A stretch of DNA of 64,000 nucleotides from Bdellovibrio sp. BCCA (GCF_037996825.1 NZ_JBBNAC010000002.1:1-64000); one strand, 5' to 3'; counted from the stretch's first letter, positions 25,350 through 34,595 are shown. Translations and numbers: made by a program. The notes: generated from the sequence alone by a model not told the origin.

Positions 25350-25907
25350 TTACAGAGCAGTCAAAGACATTGCTTTGGAAGCTGAAAGTTTGGCGTACTT
25401 TTTTGATACTTTCACAACATATGGGAACTTTGATGGGTCTTTGATTTTCTTAACTGCGCTGTGGCCAAGGTTATAAGCAGCCAGGTAGGAGAGGTCTCCA
25501 TCATGCTTCTGAAACTTCTCTTGAGTCTCTTTTAAATAGGCAATTGCGGTACGGATGTTAGTTTCTGGATCAAACAATTCTTGACCACAAATCAGTGTTT
25601 TGCGTTTCTTGTACTTGTAATAGATGATCGAATCGATACCAGGATCGACGGTACGTTTCGAGAAAGAGAATTTTAAAGCTTCCTCAATAGAAGGCATTTG
25701 TTGATCTTGCTCGACATAGGCTTTAGAGATGCCCGTACAAGATTTAGCAAAGTATTCAGGGCGCAACTGGAACAATCCCACTTCGCCAATTGTGCCAATG
25801 GCGTTAGGGTTTAATGTTGACTCAGTCATGGCAACACTTAAAGCAACATTTGGGTCGAAACCCATACTGATAGAGATCGTTACGATCATTGTTGCTACTG
25901 TGCTCAT
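25350..25907 (-). CDS. lytic transglycosylase (SLT type)
   Basis: 185 residues from the ATG at 25907; AGGAGGTATCC is a strong ribosome site and the longer frame to 25961 has none. SLT motifs appear in order: TESTLNP (catalytic Glu, about residue 28), GEVGLFQLRPEYF (about 40-52), and LAAYNLGHSAVKK (about 158-170). The N-terminus is hydrophobic (VATMIVTISISMGF), so it may be exported. These enzymes cut peptidoglycan to open a path for secretion machines such as T4SS. It is preceded by a 9-bp array and a shared TACTGATAG element. Confidence 0.75.
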   Translation of the reverse strand: MSTVATMIVTISISMGFDPNVALSVAMTESTLNPNAIGTIGEVGLFQLRPEYFAKSCTGISKAYVEQDQQMPSIEEALKFSFSKRTVDPGIDSIIYYKYKKRKTLICGQELFDPETNIRTAIAYLKETQEKFQKHDGDLSYLAAYNLGHSAVKKIKDPSKFPYVVKVSKKYAKLSASKAMSLTAL

Positions 25908-25924
25908 GGATACCTCCTGCGTTA

Positions 25925-25935
25925 CGCTATCAGTA
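25925..25935 (-). promoter_or_regulatory. shared -10/start element TACTGATAGCG
   Basis: On the minus strand GGTATACTGATAGCG carries a TATACT -10. The 11-mer TACTGATAG(C/T)G recurs before 32139 and 49032 on the same strand (32153-32163, 49044-49054), always followed by a GGAG-type site. Confidence 0.5.
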
Positions 25936-25950
25936 TACCAACCCAAAAAC

Positions 25951-25995
25951 ATGGTTAACATGATAAAGAAGGTAAAGACGGTAAACGCGATAAGG
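25951..25995 (-). promoter_or_regulatory. 9-bp phased repeat array
   Basis: Five units on the plus strand in 9-base register: ATGGTTAAC, ATGATAAAG, AAGGTAAAG, ACGGTAAAC, GCGATAAGG. It lies just upstream (minus direction) of the TATACT element and the lytic transglycosylase gene, so relative to the gene the units read GTTTACC. Confidence 0.6.
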
Positions 25996-26074
25996 TGGAT
26001 TAGGTAGATACTTTTTGAGACAGGAATTTAAACGATACAATATTGAGACGACGCGAGGATTCAGAGTGAGACAA

Positions 26075-26389
26075 TTAATTTTTGGGAGGCATTAAATTTT
26101 GCAGGGCTGGTGTTCTCTCCCATTCGTCAAGTTGACGTTCTAATTCGCTGCGTGATTTCCCGCTTGAGCCATAAGAACTTGATGAGGGGTGTTGCGCCGT
26201 ACCAGTAATAATTCCACACATAAGGATCCGAGCCGCGCCTTTCGTGTCGCCCTCTTCTTTGACTAAAACGTCAGCCACGATTACTCCTGCGGCACATGGA
26301 ATAATCACTTCATTGAATAGTTTGGGCCAATCTGTTTTTGCTTGAACTGGAAGCGATAACAGAAGAATGATTGGAAAAATAGCTTTCAT
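26075..26389 (-). CDS. secreted hypothetical protein
   Basis: 104 residues. A signal peptide (MKAIFPIILLLSLPVQA) is followed by a segment with cysteines (IPCAAG; LMCGI) and a small-residue core (AAGVIVADVLV), then a Ser-rich linker and a short charged helix. AGGTAATATG-type leader with GGAGG-like purines precedes the start. No family recognised. It lies upstream of the lytic transglycosylase on the same strand. Confidence 0.6.
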   Translation of the reverse strand: MKAIFPIILLLSLPVQAKTDWPKLFNEVIIPCAAGVIVADVLVKEEGDTKGAARILMCGIITGTAQHPSSSSYGSSGKSRSELERQLDEWERTPALQNLMPPKN

Positions 26390-26422
26390 ATTACCTCCAT
26401 GTACAAAAAACGAAGACTTTTG

Positions 26423-26611
26423 CTATTCGACTGTTCTAAGGGATCCTCTGGCGAACTGGGAGAATCCACCAATCCAATCGGGGATCGATAGAGAGTGGCC
26501 TGCGCAAAGCTTCTTCCCGTGTTGACGTGCCCGCTTCTTCGACTCACGACCGTGATCGTTGCCTTTGCCGTTGTCGTTCACTTGTTTTCTAAAAAGTCCA
26601 TATGCACGCAT
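26423..26611 (-). CDS. small basic hypothetical protein
   Basis: 62 residues, rich in Lys/Arg/His in the first 45 residues (NDNGKGNDHGRESKKRARQHGKK). GGGGAGATGCC precedes the ATG. It lies on the same strand, 34 bases before the 104-residue gene. No family is recognised and the frame might be fortuitous, but the ribosome site and codon use support it. Confidence 0.4.
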   Translation of the reverse strand: MRAYGLFRKQVNDNGKGNDHGRESKKRARQHGKKLCAGHSLSIPDWIGGFSQFARGSLRTVE

Positions 26612-26671
26612 GGCATCTCCCCTTTTTCAAAGTGACTGTGGATAGGATAACTCCTCAATGCCACCTTTCTC

Positions 26672-26726
26672 TAGGTAAACATGATAAACGTGCTATATTG
26701 GGACAAAGATGGTAAAAATGGTAACA
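26672..26726 (+). promoter_or_regulatory. 9-bp repeat array with -10 element
   Basis: TAGGTAAAC, ATGATAAAC, GTGCTATAT (with TATATT -10), then after one extra base ATGGTAAAA, ATGGTAACA. The phase breaks by one base between the two groups. It is upstream of the 1299-residue gene, which also has a box promoter at 26769. Confidence 0.55.
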
Positions 26727-26768
26727 ACCCCTTCAGCCTTCATCCAGGTGAACCGATACATTATTCGA

Positions 26769-26793
26769 TCAATTTTTGTCGTGGACCTATTTA
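26769..26793 (+). promoter_or_regulatory. box-type promoter
   Basis: ATCAATTTTTGTCGTGG, then ACCTATTTA. The gene starts at 26823 after TAGGGGGATT. Together with the repeat array just upstream it gives two promoter types for one gene. Confidence 0.6.
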
Positions 26794-26822
26794 CCGTCTC
26801 AGGAAGAATTTTAGGGGGATTA

Positions 26823-29800
26823 ATGAAAATCAAAGATTTAAAGGCGCTATCAACCGAAGAGTTAAAGGAAAAAGTGGCCCAAGAAGGGGTTGAATTCCTT
26901 CGGACTCTAGATTTATCCGAAGTGATCGACTTGCTGGCGAATAAGAAAGTTTGGAGTCCTGTAATTGAAAAATCCCTGGTTAAGACCACCAAGGATGCTG
27001 AGATCACCGCAAATGTGATGCTTGAGCAAAAGTTTGTCCCGAGCGTGTCTATCGCTCAAAAGCTTTTAGATGAATCTAAAGATGAAGCTTTACTTGTTAA
27101 AGTCGTGAAAGCCTTAAACAACTATCAATTCCCAAAAGAATCCCTGATTCAGGCAAGCAATAACAAGCAACATGAGTTGTTTCTGACGTTATGGATGACT
27201 TGTGTTAAGTCTCGCGATTCCCGCCTATTGGCTCCCTATGCCCACAGGACTGACGGGGAATTTGAAAGAGTTGTGGCGGAAGCTCTAATTGCTGACGGAA
27301 GTCCCGACTCGGAACTGGCGCAGGCCGTAAAGCGCACTTTACAGTACCGAGATTCGTTCTCAGCGCTTCTAATTGATGCCTGTAGTAAGGCTGAAGTCAC
27401 CCTGAACTCGGGTCGTCAGGGTCCTCCTAGGAAGTCATATTACGACAGAGACAATGCTCCAAAGAAGTTTGAAGGAACAATTGTCGACGCATTCAATCTT
27501 GGCATTGTTAACAGATTCCCTGATGGTTCAATGAGTTATGTAGAAGGCATTGAGAATGTGGTTAGATATGCACACTATGCCATCCATTTCATTTCACTTC
27601 TGAACCCAAAAACAATCCCAAAGGGGAGTTCTCTTTACGAACTTTTCAATCCGCCAAATGGATCGCATAAGTTCCATGACTCGACAATCTACGTTGCTGA
27701 GAACCTTGCTTACAACGGTATGCTGAAGGATAAGGTTCAGGCTTATCTAATGTCTATCCTTAAATTCGGGAAGGCCGAGGGAGCATTTCCTCGTGCAATG
27801 GAGTGCCTTTCTAAGAAATACATTTCAGGACAACGTGGACTTGTTCTTGAGGTGTCTGAAGTGCTTGATTTGGATGAGAAGATCGAATCCATGAAAAAGC
27901 ACAAAGAATGTGGGCCGTTGGTAACAAGACTTCTTCCGAAGAGAGAAAAGGGCTCGAATCCAGCCGCAAAAAGAGTTTTTTTCACAGAAATGCTTCAGGC
28001 GTTATACAGCGGTGGATATGCTGCAATGGAAGCAATTGAAAAGGATACTGGCTACAGCATTGATCAATTTGTTACGGACTCCAGACAGAAATCGAAAAAC
28101 GTCGACACTCTCTATCGAAATAGCCTACAAAAAGCTATTCCGGTCGAAAAGTTGCCAGTGTTTGAAGATGCAAACGAACACCTTAAAAAAGACATCGCTC
28201 ACAAAATTTCTGAAAGATCAGAAATCAGCGATTCAGTGTATAAGAAGGCTCAGACCCTCATTAAGAACGCTTATGGAAGTACAGTCGCTCGCGTCTTGAG
28301 TGAAAAATCACTTATTGACTATTGTGATGGGGACCTGGATGAGCTCGTTAATATCATAACTATTCGTAAGAAAGTTGGTCTGTCGGTAGAGGATTTAACT
28401 AAAGAGATTCTGAAACTAATAAAGAATCCACGCTCATTCCGCAATGATCGTTACTCCTCATCAAGCTTAGAGGATTACGAAAAAGCGGGAATCCTAGAGC
28501 TCTTGTCTTCGAAGGACATTAAAACCTTACTTAAGAACTTGGGTGATAGTGGTTCTAAGGCTCTTGTGACGGCTACTGACAAAGACGGCAATCTTGCGTT
28601 CTCGGATGAGGAGCTTTGCGAAAGATTGACGGGGTCGACTGGGCGCATAAATCAATACATGCTTGAGCAGGTGAAAAAGAGCAGAAAGAAACTTTTCGGC
28701 CTAGTAAAAGCGGCATATGTGGAGAAGGATAAAAAATTCTTTGGCGGTAGACTTGTTCAGGAAAAAGACGTTCTTGAGTCGTGCTTCAATGTAAAAGTTG
28801 AAGTTAAAGAAAAGAAAGTCTCTAGTAATCCTGAACGAACTGCATTGATGGCTCGAATCAGAAACGAAAAATGGCTTTCCATGTCTGACTTTCCTTTGCT
28901 AAAGCAGATCTATGAGGAGAAACCACAGTACTTTGAGGATAAAGTCCTAAGACTCAATGACGAATTAAAGGATTCTTTCAGGAAGCTTACGAAACCACAA
29001 GAAATTACAATTTCTAGGATTCAAACGGTGGAGGATGTACAGCATTTCAAGAGTAAATACTACGACCTAAGAAACGTCGACAAGATCAAATGTATTGAAC
29101 TTGGACTTAATGTTCCATTTGAGAGCTTGTACTTCGATCTTGAGATGCTGAAGTCACAAAAAATGATCGACCTGATGGTTTCGCGTGGCTCTCTAAAAAT
29201 CACTAGTATTGGTAATCGAGAAATCGAGAATATGAATGAAAACCATCTGACCCTTCTGGCAGTCAATCTTAATAAGATTCCACTCGGAAGAATTTCTATC
29301 GAGGAGAGGAGTTATGGCCTAATACCAGTTACGGAAAGAATGATCGAAATCTACAAAAAGGGAGTTGAATTCAAGGTTAAACTTGATCACCCAATGATTC
29401 AAAGAATTGAATTCATTCACAAGGCTTCTGGAGTTGATTTAGCAGTTCTCAAAAACTTTATTGATGATTGTGGCCTAGAGGGAATTGTTCTTAAAGGTGG
29501 AATTATTAAAGATATCAAGGTCCCTGGAAGAAATCTTCGGTCAGAGTTCGTTACACTCGTGGAAGTAGTTGATCCTAGGTTTAAAGCAATCAATCTCAGA
29601 AAAATGAACCTAGACAACATTGAAAGTGTCGGCTCATATGAAGACTTTGTTGAAAGTTCTGGTATGACTCTGGATACGTTGGCAAAAGTCATAGAAGTTC
29701 CGGAATCTGTAAAGTCCAACCCTAAGACTTTCAAATCCATCAACTCGATTATCGCAATGGATGGTAACACTATCCTTAGAAAGAGCCGTGCTCTGAGTGA

Positions 29801-30722
29801 AATTCTTGGTACGAAACTTGAGATGTCGGAAGTATTCGACACAGATATTAGCGGGGAGTTGAGTTTCACTGAATGGTTTAAGGGGGTCGAAATCTCAGGA
29901 GTCTCTTTACTTGTGTCTTCTTCTGGAGATTTTGTCCAGCAACTAAGAAAGCACTTAAAACGCAGTCACTTGCTTAAGCTCTTGGGTTCCCTTGGCGGTG
30001 AAAGCCAGATTCGCGATACGGTAGCTCTGTATTTGAAGGCATCTGCTAAAATTGTTGATTTGGGACGAAGTCTTCAAAATGAGACTAACGACGAAGCTAA
30101 AAAGCCCCTTTCTCAACTTTTGGTAAGCTTGAGTAAGAAGATGGAAATCACTCTTGGTAAGGCAGATATCTATGATCTTCATGATGGACTATATGATATT
30201 GCGGGCTCGTTGTCCGGCGATCCTTTAGACCCAACTGGCTTAGAGAAGTACAGCGACCTCACTAAGAAGGAGAAGGTCTCGATCCTTAATTTCGACGGTA
30301 AGTCCGAAGAGTGCGAGACTCTCAAGCTAACAGAGGCAGGCAAACGGTTCATAAACGAACCAAAGAGACTTTCTCTGTTCTTCCCTAAGAATAAAGCTGA
30401 TCTTATTGCTTTAGGAAGTGAACACGGCTGGTGTGTTGACACCGTCGGTTCATATTACGATGAATCATTCTTGGGAAAAACCGTCCTGGTTGCCTTGTGT
30501 GAAGATTCACCTTCCATTGAAAATGCGAGAATTTTAGTTGAGCTCGCGGTCAAGAAGGAGGAGAAGCCGGACATTGAACAGGTACGAATCTCTTCGAAAC
30601 TTGGATCTAAGCACGTCGAAGCTAAGGAATTGATCGATACGTCGACATTGATCAGAGTAATTGAAGAGGCTCATCTTGAGATCTTAAAGAACGAGACTAA
30701 AGACGACAAGAAGGCTTCATAA
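26823..30722 (+). CDS. giant protein with PcfJ-like C-terminal domain
   Basis: 1299 residues from the ATG at 26823 (AGGGGG upstream); the longer frame from 26709 runs through both promoters. Most is helical and lysine-rich with no signal or membrane segment. The C-terminal 130 residues (FFPKNKADLIALGSEHGWC, then VDTVGSYYDESFLGKTVLVA, then ILVELAVKK and IEQVRISSKLGSK) follow the pattern of PcfJ-like domains: a P-x-x-x-x-D-L-x-x-G, W-C-V and Y-Y core near residue 1200. PcfJ family proteins occur in conjugative elements. The long N-terminal part has no known homology by eye. Confidence 0.5.
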   Translation: MKIKDLKALSTEELKEKVAQEGVEFLRTLDLSEVIDLLANKKVWSPVIEKSLVKTTKDAEITANVMLEQKFVPSVSIAQKLLDESKDEALLVKVVKALNNYQFPKESLIQASNNKQHELFLTLWMTCVKSRDSRLLAPYAHRTDGEFERVVAEALIADGSPDSELAQAVKRTLQYRDSFSALLIDACSKAEVTLNSGRQGPPRKSYYDRDNAPKKFEGTIVDAFNLGIVNRFPDGSMSYVEGIENVVRYAHYAIHFISLLNPKTIPKGSSLYELFNPPNGSHKFHDSTIYVAENLAYNGMLKDKVQAYLMSILKFGKAEGAFPRAMECLSKKYISGQRGLVLEVSEVLDLDEKIESMKKHKECGPLVTRLLPKREKGSNPAAKRVFFTEMLQALYSGGYAAMEAIEKDTGYSIDQFVTDSRQKSKNVDTLYRNSLQKAIPVEKLPVFEDANEHLKKDIAHKISERSEISDSVYKKAQTLIKNAYGSTVARVLSEKSLIDYCDGDLDELVNIITIRKKVGLSVEDLTKEILKLIKNPRSFRNDRYSSSSLEDYEKAGILELLSSKDIKTLLKNLGDSGSKALVTATDKDGNLAFSDEELCERLTGSTGRINQYMLEQVKKSRKKLFGLVKAAYVEKDKKFFGGRLVQEKDVLESCFNVKVEVKEKKVSSNPERTALMARIRNEKWLSMSDFPLLKQIYEEKPQYFEDKVLRLNDELKDSFRKLTKPQEITISRIQTVEDVQHFKSKYYDLRNVDKIKCIELGLNVPFESLYFDLEMLKSQKMIDLMVSRGSLKITSIGNREIENMNENHLTLLAVNLNKIPLGRISIEERSYGLIPVTERMIEIYKKGVEFKVKLDHPMIQRIEFIHKASGVDLAVLKNFIDDCGLEGIVLKGGIIKDIKVPGRNLRSEFVTLVEVVDPRFKAINLRKMNLDNIESVGSYEDFVESSGMTLDTLAKVIEVPESVKSNPKTFKSINSIIAMDGNTILRKSRALSEILGTKLEMSEVFDTDISGELSFTEWFKGVEISGVSLLVSSSGDFVQQLRKHLKRSHLLKLLGSLGGESQIRDTVALYLKASAKIVDLGRSLQNETNDEAKKPLSQLLVSLSKKMEITLGKADIYDLHDGLYDIAGSLSGDPLDPTGLEKYSDLTKKEKVSILNFDGKSEECETLKLTEAGKRFINEPKRLSLFFPKNKADLIALGSEHGWCVDTVGSYYDESFLGKTVLVALCEDSPSIENARILVELAVKKEEKPDIEQVRISSKLGSKHVEAKELIDTSTLIRVIEEAHLEILKNETKDDKKAS

Positions 30723-30732
30723 TCTCCAAAGA

Positions 30733-30754
30733 GGGGGGATGATCTCCCCCTTTT
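30733..30754 (+). terminator. rho-independent terminator
   Basis: GGGGGGA, short loop, TCCCCC, then TTTT. It directly follows the stop of the 1299-residue gene and is followed at once by a box promoter. Confidence 0.8.
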
Positions 30755-30757
30755 GTA

Positions 30758-30783
30758 CTCATTTTTCAGCTCGTAGCCATTTA
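30758..30783 (+). promoter_or_regulatory. box-type promoter
   Basis: CTCATTTTTCAGCTCGT, then AGCCATTTA. It lies 40 bases before the ATG at 30824, which has a GAGGGAA site. Confidence 0.7.
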
Positions 30784-30823
30784 GGTTCCTGTAGGCCAGG
30801 AAGGCCAGAAAAAGAGGGAATTC

Positions 30824-31438
30824 ATGTTAAAGAATCTCGGAGTTAATACTAAGGACCTTCGTGCATCAATTGAGTTACTCACCTTAGATGTGAACAAAAG
30901 AGTCATATGTAGGGGTCGTGATGTATCTATTAAAGAAATTCTTGCAGAGGCGCACGAGCGCATTGAAGAAATGGCAAAGAAGAAAGATCGAGCTATATCA
31001 AATTTCTCGATGATTGAAAAGATTGCCAACAAGTCTAATGATGTCGAAGTAAAGCAGGTTTCTGATCGAATTTCATCGGGTGTTCAAAAGGTACTTAATG
31101 CAACTAATGAAATCATTAAGCGATACATGGATAGCGCTCGAAAACACGTTGCAGAGATTTCGGTCCTGAGTGGAGATGATGAAATTCAAGGATTAAAAAC
31201 TTATGCAGATATGCTCACCAATCATCTACCCGGCGTCTTTAATTGTTTTGGTGAAGGTCAGACGCACATTACGAATCAGTTTTCAGATCCAATTGCTAGG
31301 AATATTTCTCATGCTCTATTGTCAGATTTAGCTGAATATTCAGTCGCTTTGGAAATGTTTTTGGACTGTAAAATTGCCCTTGATGTTGAAGTTGTTCGGT
31401 CAGCGACCGAAAAGCGCAAACAGCGGGAAGCAGGGTAG
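30824..31438 (+). CDS. hypothetical protein
   Basis: 204 residues, almost wholly helical and highly charged with no signal or membrane segment. AAAGAGGGAATTC precedes the ATG. It is followed after 8 bases by a 129-residue gene with a strong AGGAGG site, so the two form an operon under the box promoter. No family recognised. Confidence 0.65.
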   Translation: MLKNLGVNTKDLRASIELLTLDVNKRVICRGRDVSIKEILAEAHERIEEMAKKKDRAISNFSMIEKIANKSNDVEVKQVSDRISSGVQKVLNATNEIIKRYMDSARKHVAEISVLSGDDEIQGLKTYADMLTNHLPGVFNCFGEGQTHITNQFSDPIARNISHALLSDLAEYSVALEMFLDCKIALDVEVVRSATEKRKQREAG

Positions 31439-31446
31439 GAGGTTTT

Positions 31447-31836
31447 ATGCAAGATACAGTACTTCAAAGAATTCGATTGGAAAGTATTTTAGCGGCAGCA
31501 ATTGTTTCCATTGTCGCAGTTCCAGATGTAGGTCAGGAACTTAATGAAGAGTCTGAACAATCATTAATCCTGAAGGACGTGCAAATTGGTCTACAACTAA
31601 AGAAGACGCCAGATATGGAGTTTGACACAATAGAGCAGCGGCTTAGAAAGCAGCTTATTCCGTATTTCTCAACAGAATCCAGAAAGAGAATTGAGGTCCT
31701 TCAACATGGTGGTGCTAAAACTATTCTCATTCAGGCAAAACAAAAGTTGAAGCAAAAGGAAAATCTTTCAATCTACGAGAAAGCAGCCCTTGACCTCTTC
31801 ATGCTAGAAAGAAGTAATTCAATTAGCTCTGCGTAG
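31447..31836 (+). CDS. hypothetical protein
   Basis: 129 residues, soluble and mostly helical, with a strong AGGAGG site 5 bases before the ATG. Its 3' end overlaps the convergent 106-residue membrane gene by 18 bases. No motif recognised. Confidence 0.6.
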   Translation: MQDTVLQRIRLESILAAAIVSIVAVPDVGQELNEESEQSLILKDVQIGLQLKKTPDMEFDTIEQRLRKQLIPYFSTESRKRIEVLQHGGAKTILIQAKQKLKQKENLSIYEKAALDLFMLERSNSISSA

Positions 31837-32139
31837 AGCATCCAGTTCAATGTGTGCTTTTCGAAAGCGGTTCATGATATTCTCTTGGGCCGCTTTCTTT
31901 TTCATAAAGGACATTGAAATCATGAGCATAAGTGCTCCAGAAGCCACGTAGGAGGAGATCTCCCCAGCAATCTGTCCAACGATCATTTTATGCAGCATCG
32001 GTGTGGATAGTGTAAAGACAAGGGCGCAGCAGGCCATTACTTTTAGGTTTTTCGCGTCAGAACCATGACGGAAATAATAAAGACTGAACAGAACCAGAGA
32101 GATAGCTACTTGGATCATTGTGGCGAAAACAAGTTCCAT
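31819..32139 (-). CDS. small membrane protein, three to four helices
   Basis: 106 residues, made mostly of membrane segments: FATMIQVAISLVLFSLYYF, VMACCALVFTLSTPM, then a loop and SYVASGALMLMISMSF, and a charged C-terminal tail (KKKAAQENIMNRFRKA). TGGAGGTCATA precedes the ATG. Upstream lie a 9-bp array and the TACTGATAG element. No family recognised. Confidence 0.65.
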   Translation of the reverse strand: MELVFATMIQVAISLVLFSLYYFRHGSDAKNLKVMACCALVFTLSTPMLHKMIVGQIAGEISSYVASGALMLMISMSFMKKKAAQENIMNRFRKAHIELDALRRAN

Positions 32140-32171
32140 TATGACCTCCAGACACTATCAGTATATGGCGA

Positions 32172-32198
32172 ATATACCATGTTTACCACGATTACCAT
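32172..32198 (-). promoter_or_regulatory. 9-bp phased repeat array with -10 element
   Basis: On the minus strand: ATGGTAATC, GTGGTAAAC, ATGGTATAT, the last running into TATATTCG. A second -10-like TATACT lies 7 bases further toward the gene inside the TACTGATAG element (32153-32163). Confidence 0.6.
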
Positions 32199-32273
32199 GA
32201 TATCGTGAAAATCTGATACGCTCAATTTTGAGATAAGCGCCAAAACCGTCATTATTTGAGATATCATGACCTG

Positions 32274-32296
32274 GGTTTTTAGGCCGCACCTATTTA
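32274..32296 (+). promoter_or_regulatory. box-type promoter
   Basis: GGTTTTTAGGCCGC, then ACCTATTTA, 54 bases before the ATG at 32350. Confidence 0.6.
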
Positions 32297-32349
32297 CAAA
32301 CTTGTGAGCTCAAATAGAAGAGTTCGGAGTGAATAGAGCGGGAGAGAAT

Positions 32350-33999
32350 ATGTTGAAAAAATCAAATGTGATCGCGGAATCTGTAACTGAAACCAAAGAT
32401 GGGGTTACGAAAGCCATGACGATTTGGGCTTACCTCGATCAACTCCCGCGCGTAGAAGAAAAAATTTCCGATTTAAACAAATTAATTAAAAAGAACAAGC
32501 TTGAACTAGATCCAATTGTTATCGAGGCAATTTCTCCTGTGTACATGAAGCGACACACGTTCGTGGTTGATGGGGTAAATAAAGATCGCGAATTCCGGGC
32601 AGTCGATATTGTCATAAAAGGAACAATGCCTGCAATTCCAGACTACGAGATGGTTGCAATGATCACGCGACCGGAGGACAAGATTTCACAAGGGCTATAT
32701 GTCACTCATGTGGACGGAAAGTATTCTTATGATCCGAAGTGGGAATCTCACGATTTTAAATGTGACCACTGTGGAACTAAGAGAAGGCGTGATGAGATCT
32801 TCATTTTATACCATAAGCCTAACTCGAAGCTGATCTCGGTTGGCAAGAGTTGCCTTGAAGAATTCCTCCCAAAGAAAACACTGAAATCCATCCTTCAATT
32901 CTGCTCTGACTTCGACGTTCTAAAATCCTCTTTTTCAATGGATCTGGAGTTCGACTATGTTCCGCAGCTAGTTCAAACGGCTGAAGCATTGGCTGCTGCC
33001 ATTTCATTCATTGAGCAACACGGCTACATCTCACAAAAATCGGCGGAAATTTCTTTAGCTGGTATTTCTACCGTGAATATGGTTCGCCATGCGCTATTTG
33101 AGGCCCCCGACGCCAATCAGCCAGCGATTAATATCGAGCCCAGACACAGGAATATCGCCCACAAAGCGCACTCTCAGGTGTCTAAATACCTTGAGAAAGT
33201 AAGTGATCCATCATATGCGAATAACATCAGGGTTGCTGTTGGCTCAGAGTACATTGGTGGAAGTAAAATTGGGTATCTATGTGCTTTTGCTTTAGAGGTT
33301 TGCAAGGCGGAGATGATCAAGATTGAATTTCAACTTAAAAATGCCTCCGGAGAAACCAAGCCTTCAGAGTTCCAAGGCTCAAAGGGAGAAAGGATAGTTC
33401 GCCGAGTAACCATCCTAGATCGAAGAACCTTTGGTGGATATAATAGATGGACAGCTGACGGCATGACGACCGTCTATGTTATGGCTGACGCTGATGGAAA
33501 CCAGTATGTAGCATTCCCATCAAATTTTGACCATGAGATTGGATATGAATTCATCTTCAAAGCAACGGTCAAAGATCATCAAGTCGATAAAGTGAAAGGT
33601 ACAAAACAGACGATCATAAATCGAATTGTAATTGAAAATGATGCTGAGATCGACAAGGCGGTCAAACAATTGGATGGTTTAAAGTTATCATCGGTATCTT
33701 TGCGAGAGGAGGGTAATAGAAACAATGGTTACACTGGACTTATAGATGATCTTCTTCACGGAACCAATTGGGCTACGGCCTCCATGTTTTGGTATAAAAT
33801 TGTTCTATCGGTTGAAAAGTTTCGTAAAGAAGGAAAAGAAATCAATGAAGAGTTAAAACAGGATCTCGACATTGTCTTCAGTGGTAGGAAACTCACCCTT
33901 TCTGTTACAACTAAATTGGAGACTTCCCAGGATCTTCAAAGCATGAATATCTCCCAAGTAGTTAAGGTACGAGGAGCCGACAATTTGCCAAAGTGGTAA
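32350..33999 (+). CDS. zinc-binding phage/plasmid family protein
   Basis: 549 residues from the ATG at 32350, which follows GGGAGAGA (a GTG at 32329 is an alternative). Residues about 140-180 contain KCDHCGTKRRRDEIFI, then VGKSCLEEFL, a zinc-binding signature that I associate with a large family of phage and plasmid proteins of unknown function (CDHC-x-x-xRRR ... VG-x-x-CL-xx-FL). The C-terminal half is alpha/beta. No enzymatic motif is clear. It has a single-gene layout behind a box promoter. Confidence 0.6.
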   Translation: MLKKSNVIAESVTETKDGVTKAMTIWAYLDQLPRVEEKISDLNKLIKKNKLELDPIVIEAISPVYMKRHTFVVDGVNKDREFRAVDIVIKGTMPAIPDYEMVAMITRPEDKISQGLYVTHVDGKYSYDPKWESHDFKCDHCGTKRRRDEIFILYHKPNSKLISVGKSCLEEFLPKKTLKSILQFCSDFDVLKSSFSMDLEFDYVPQLVQTAEALAAAISFIEQHGYISQKSAEISLAGISTVNMVRHALFEAPDANQPAINIEPRHRNIAHKAHSQVSKYLEKVSDPSYANNIRVAVGSEYIGGSKIGYLCAFALEVCKAEMIKIEFQLKNASGETKPSEFQGSKGERIVRRVTILDRRTFGGYNRWTADGMTTVYVMADADGNQYVAFPSNFDHEIGYEFIFKATVKDHQVDKVKGTKQTIINRIVIENDAEIDKAVKQLDGLKLSSVSLREEGNRNNGYTGLIDDLLHGTNWATASMFWYKIVLSVEKFRKEGKEINEELKQDLDIVFSGRKLTLSVTTKLETSQDLQSMNISQVVKVRGADNLPKW

Positions 34000-34051
34000 T
34001 ACTAAAGAAATCATTACTGAAATTTCCCCTTTCACGATTAAGACCATGAAT

Positions 34052-34067
34052 GGCCGCTTTTGCGGCC
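34052..34067 (+). other. hairpin immediately before the ribosome-binding site
   Basis: GGCCGC, TTTT loop, GCGGCC: a perfect 6-bp stem that ends 1 base before TGGAGG, the ribosome site of the gene at 34080. It could affect translation or be a weak attenuator. Confidence 0.5.
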
Positions 34068-34079
34068 TGGAGGCTTTTT

Positions 34080-34583
34080 ATGAATCGTGTAATTTCATCT
34101 TTGGCATTAACGGCAATCCTCGTATGGCTTGCCACCTACAATGTGTTCCCCGAGGGCTCCATAGGCAGTAGCGAGAAACTAAAGCAATTCAAACAATCAG
34201 CATACTGTGCAAGCATTCGGAACAGTGCCGTTCTCGATATAAGAGTCAGGCTATTTTTGAACGTAGGGGTCAAAAAAGGAAATGTGGTTACGGTAGTAGA
34301 TCAAAATGTCACAGTTGAATGCCAGAATGGCAAAATTCATCTCTTAACGGGCCTGGGCAGGCTTGAAGTGCCAATTGATACCATGAGTGATCAGGCCGCG
34401 TTAAAAAGGCTCCTTATGGATGAGATCAACAATCAGGCGCTAAGACTCATATTAAACAATCCAGAAGGGAGTATGGCCTCTCTGGATGGGGATAATCGCA
34501 CGGTTTGGTTAAGGGATACGATTGAGGCCGATCTTGCTGTCACCTTCTTCGGTGACAAAGAAACCATAAAAGTTCTCAGATAA
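34080..34583 (+). CDS. secreted or membrane-anchored hypothetical protein
   Basis: 167 residues from the ATG at 34080 (TGGAGG upstream). A hydrophobic N-terminal helix (VISSLALTAILVWLATYNVF) is followed by a soluble domain with two cysteines (AYCASI and VECQNG). DIRVRLFLNVGVKKGNVVTVVDQNVTV suggests a beta-rich fold. No family recognised. A perfect hairpin follows its stop. Confidence 0.6.
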   Translation: MNRVISSLALTAILVWLATYNVFPEGSIGSSEKLKQFKQSAYCASIRNSAVLDIRVRLFLNVGVKKGNVVTVVDQNVTVECQNGKIHLLTGLGRLEVPIDTMSDQAALKRLLMDEINNQALRLILNNPEGSMASLDGDNRTVWLRDTIEADLAVTFFGDKETIKVLR

Positions 34584-34595
34584 ATCTAACAGAAA

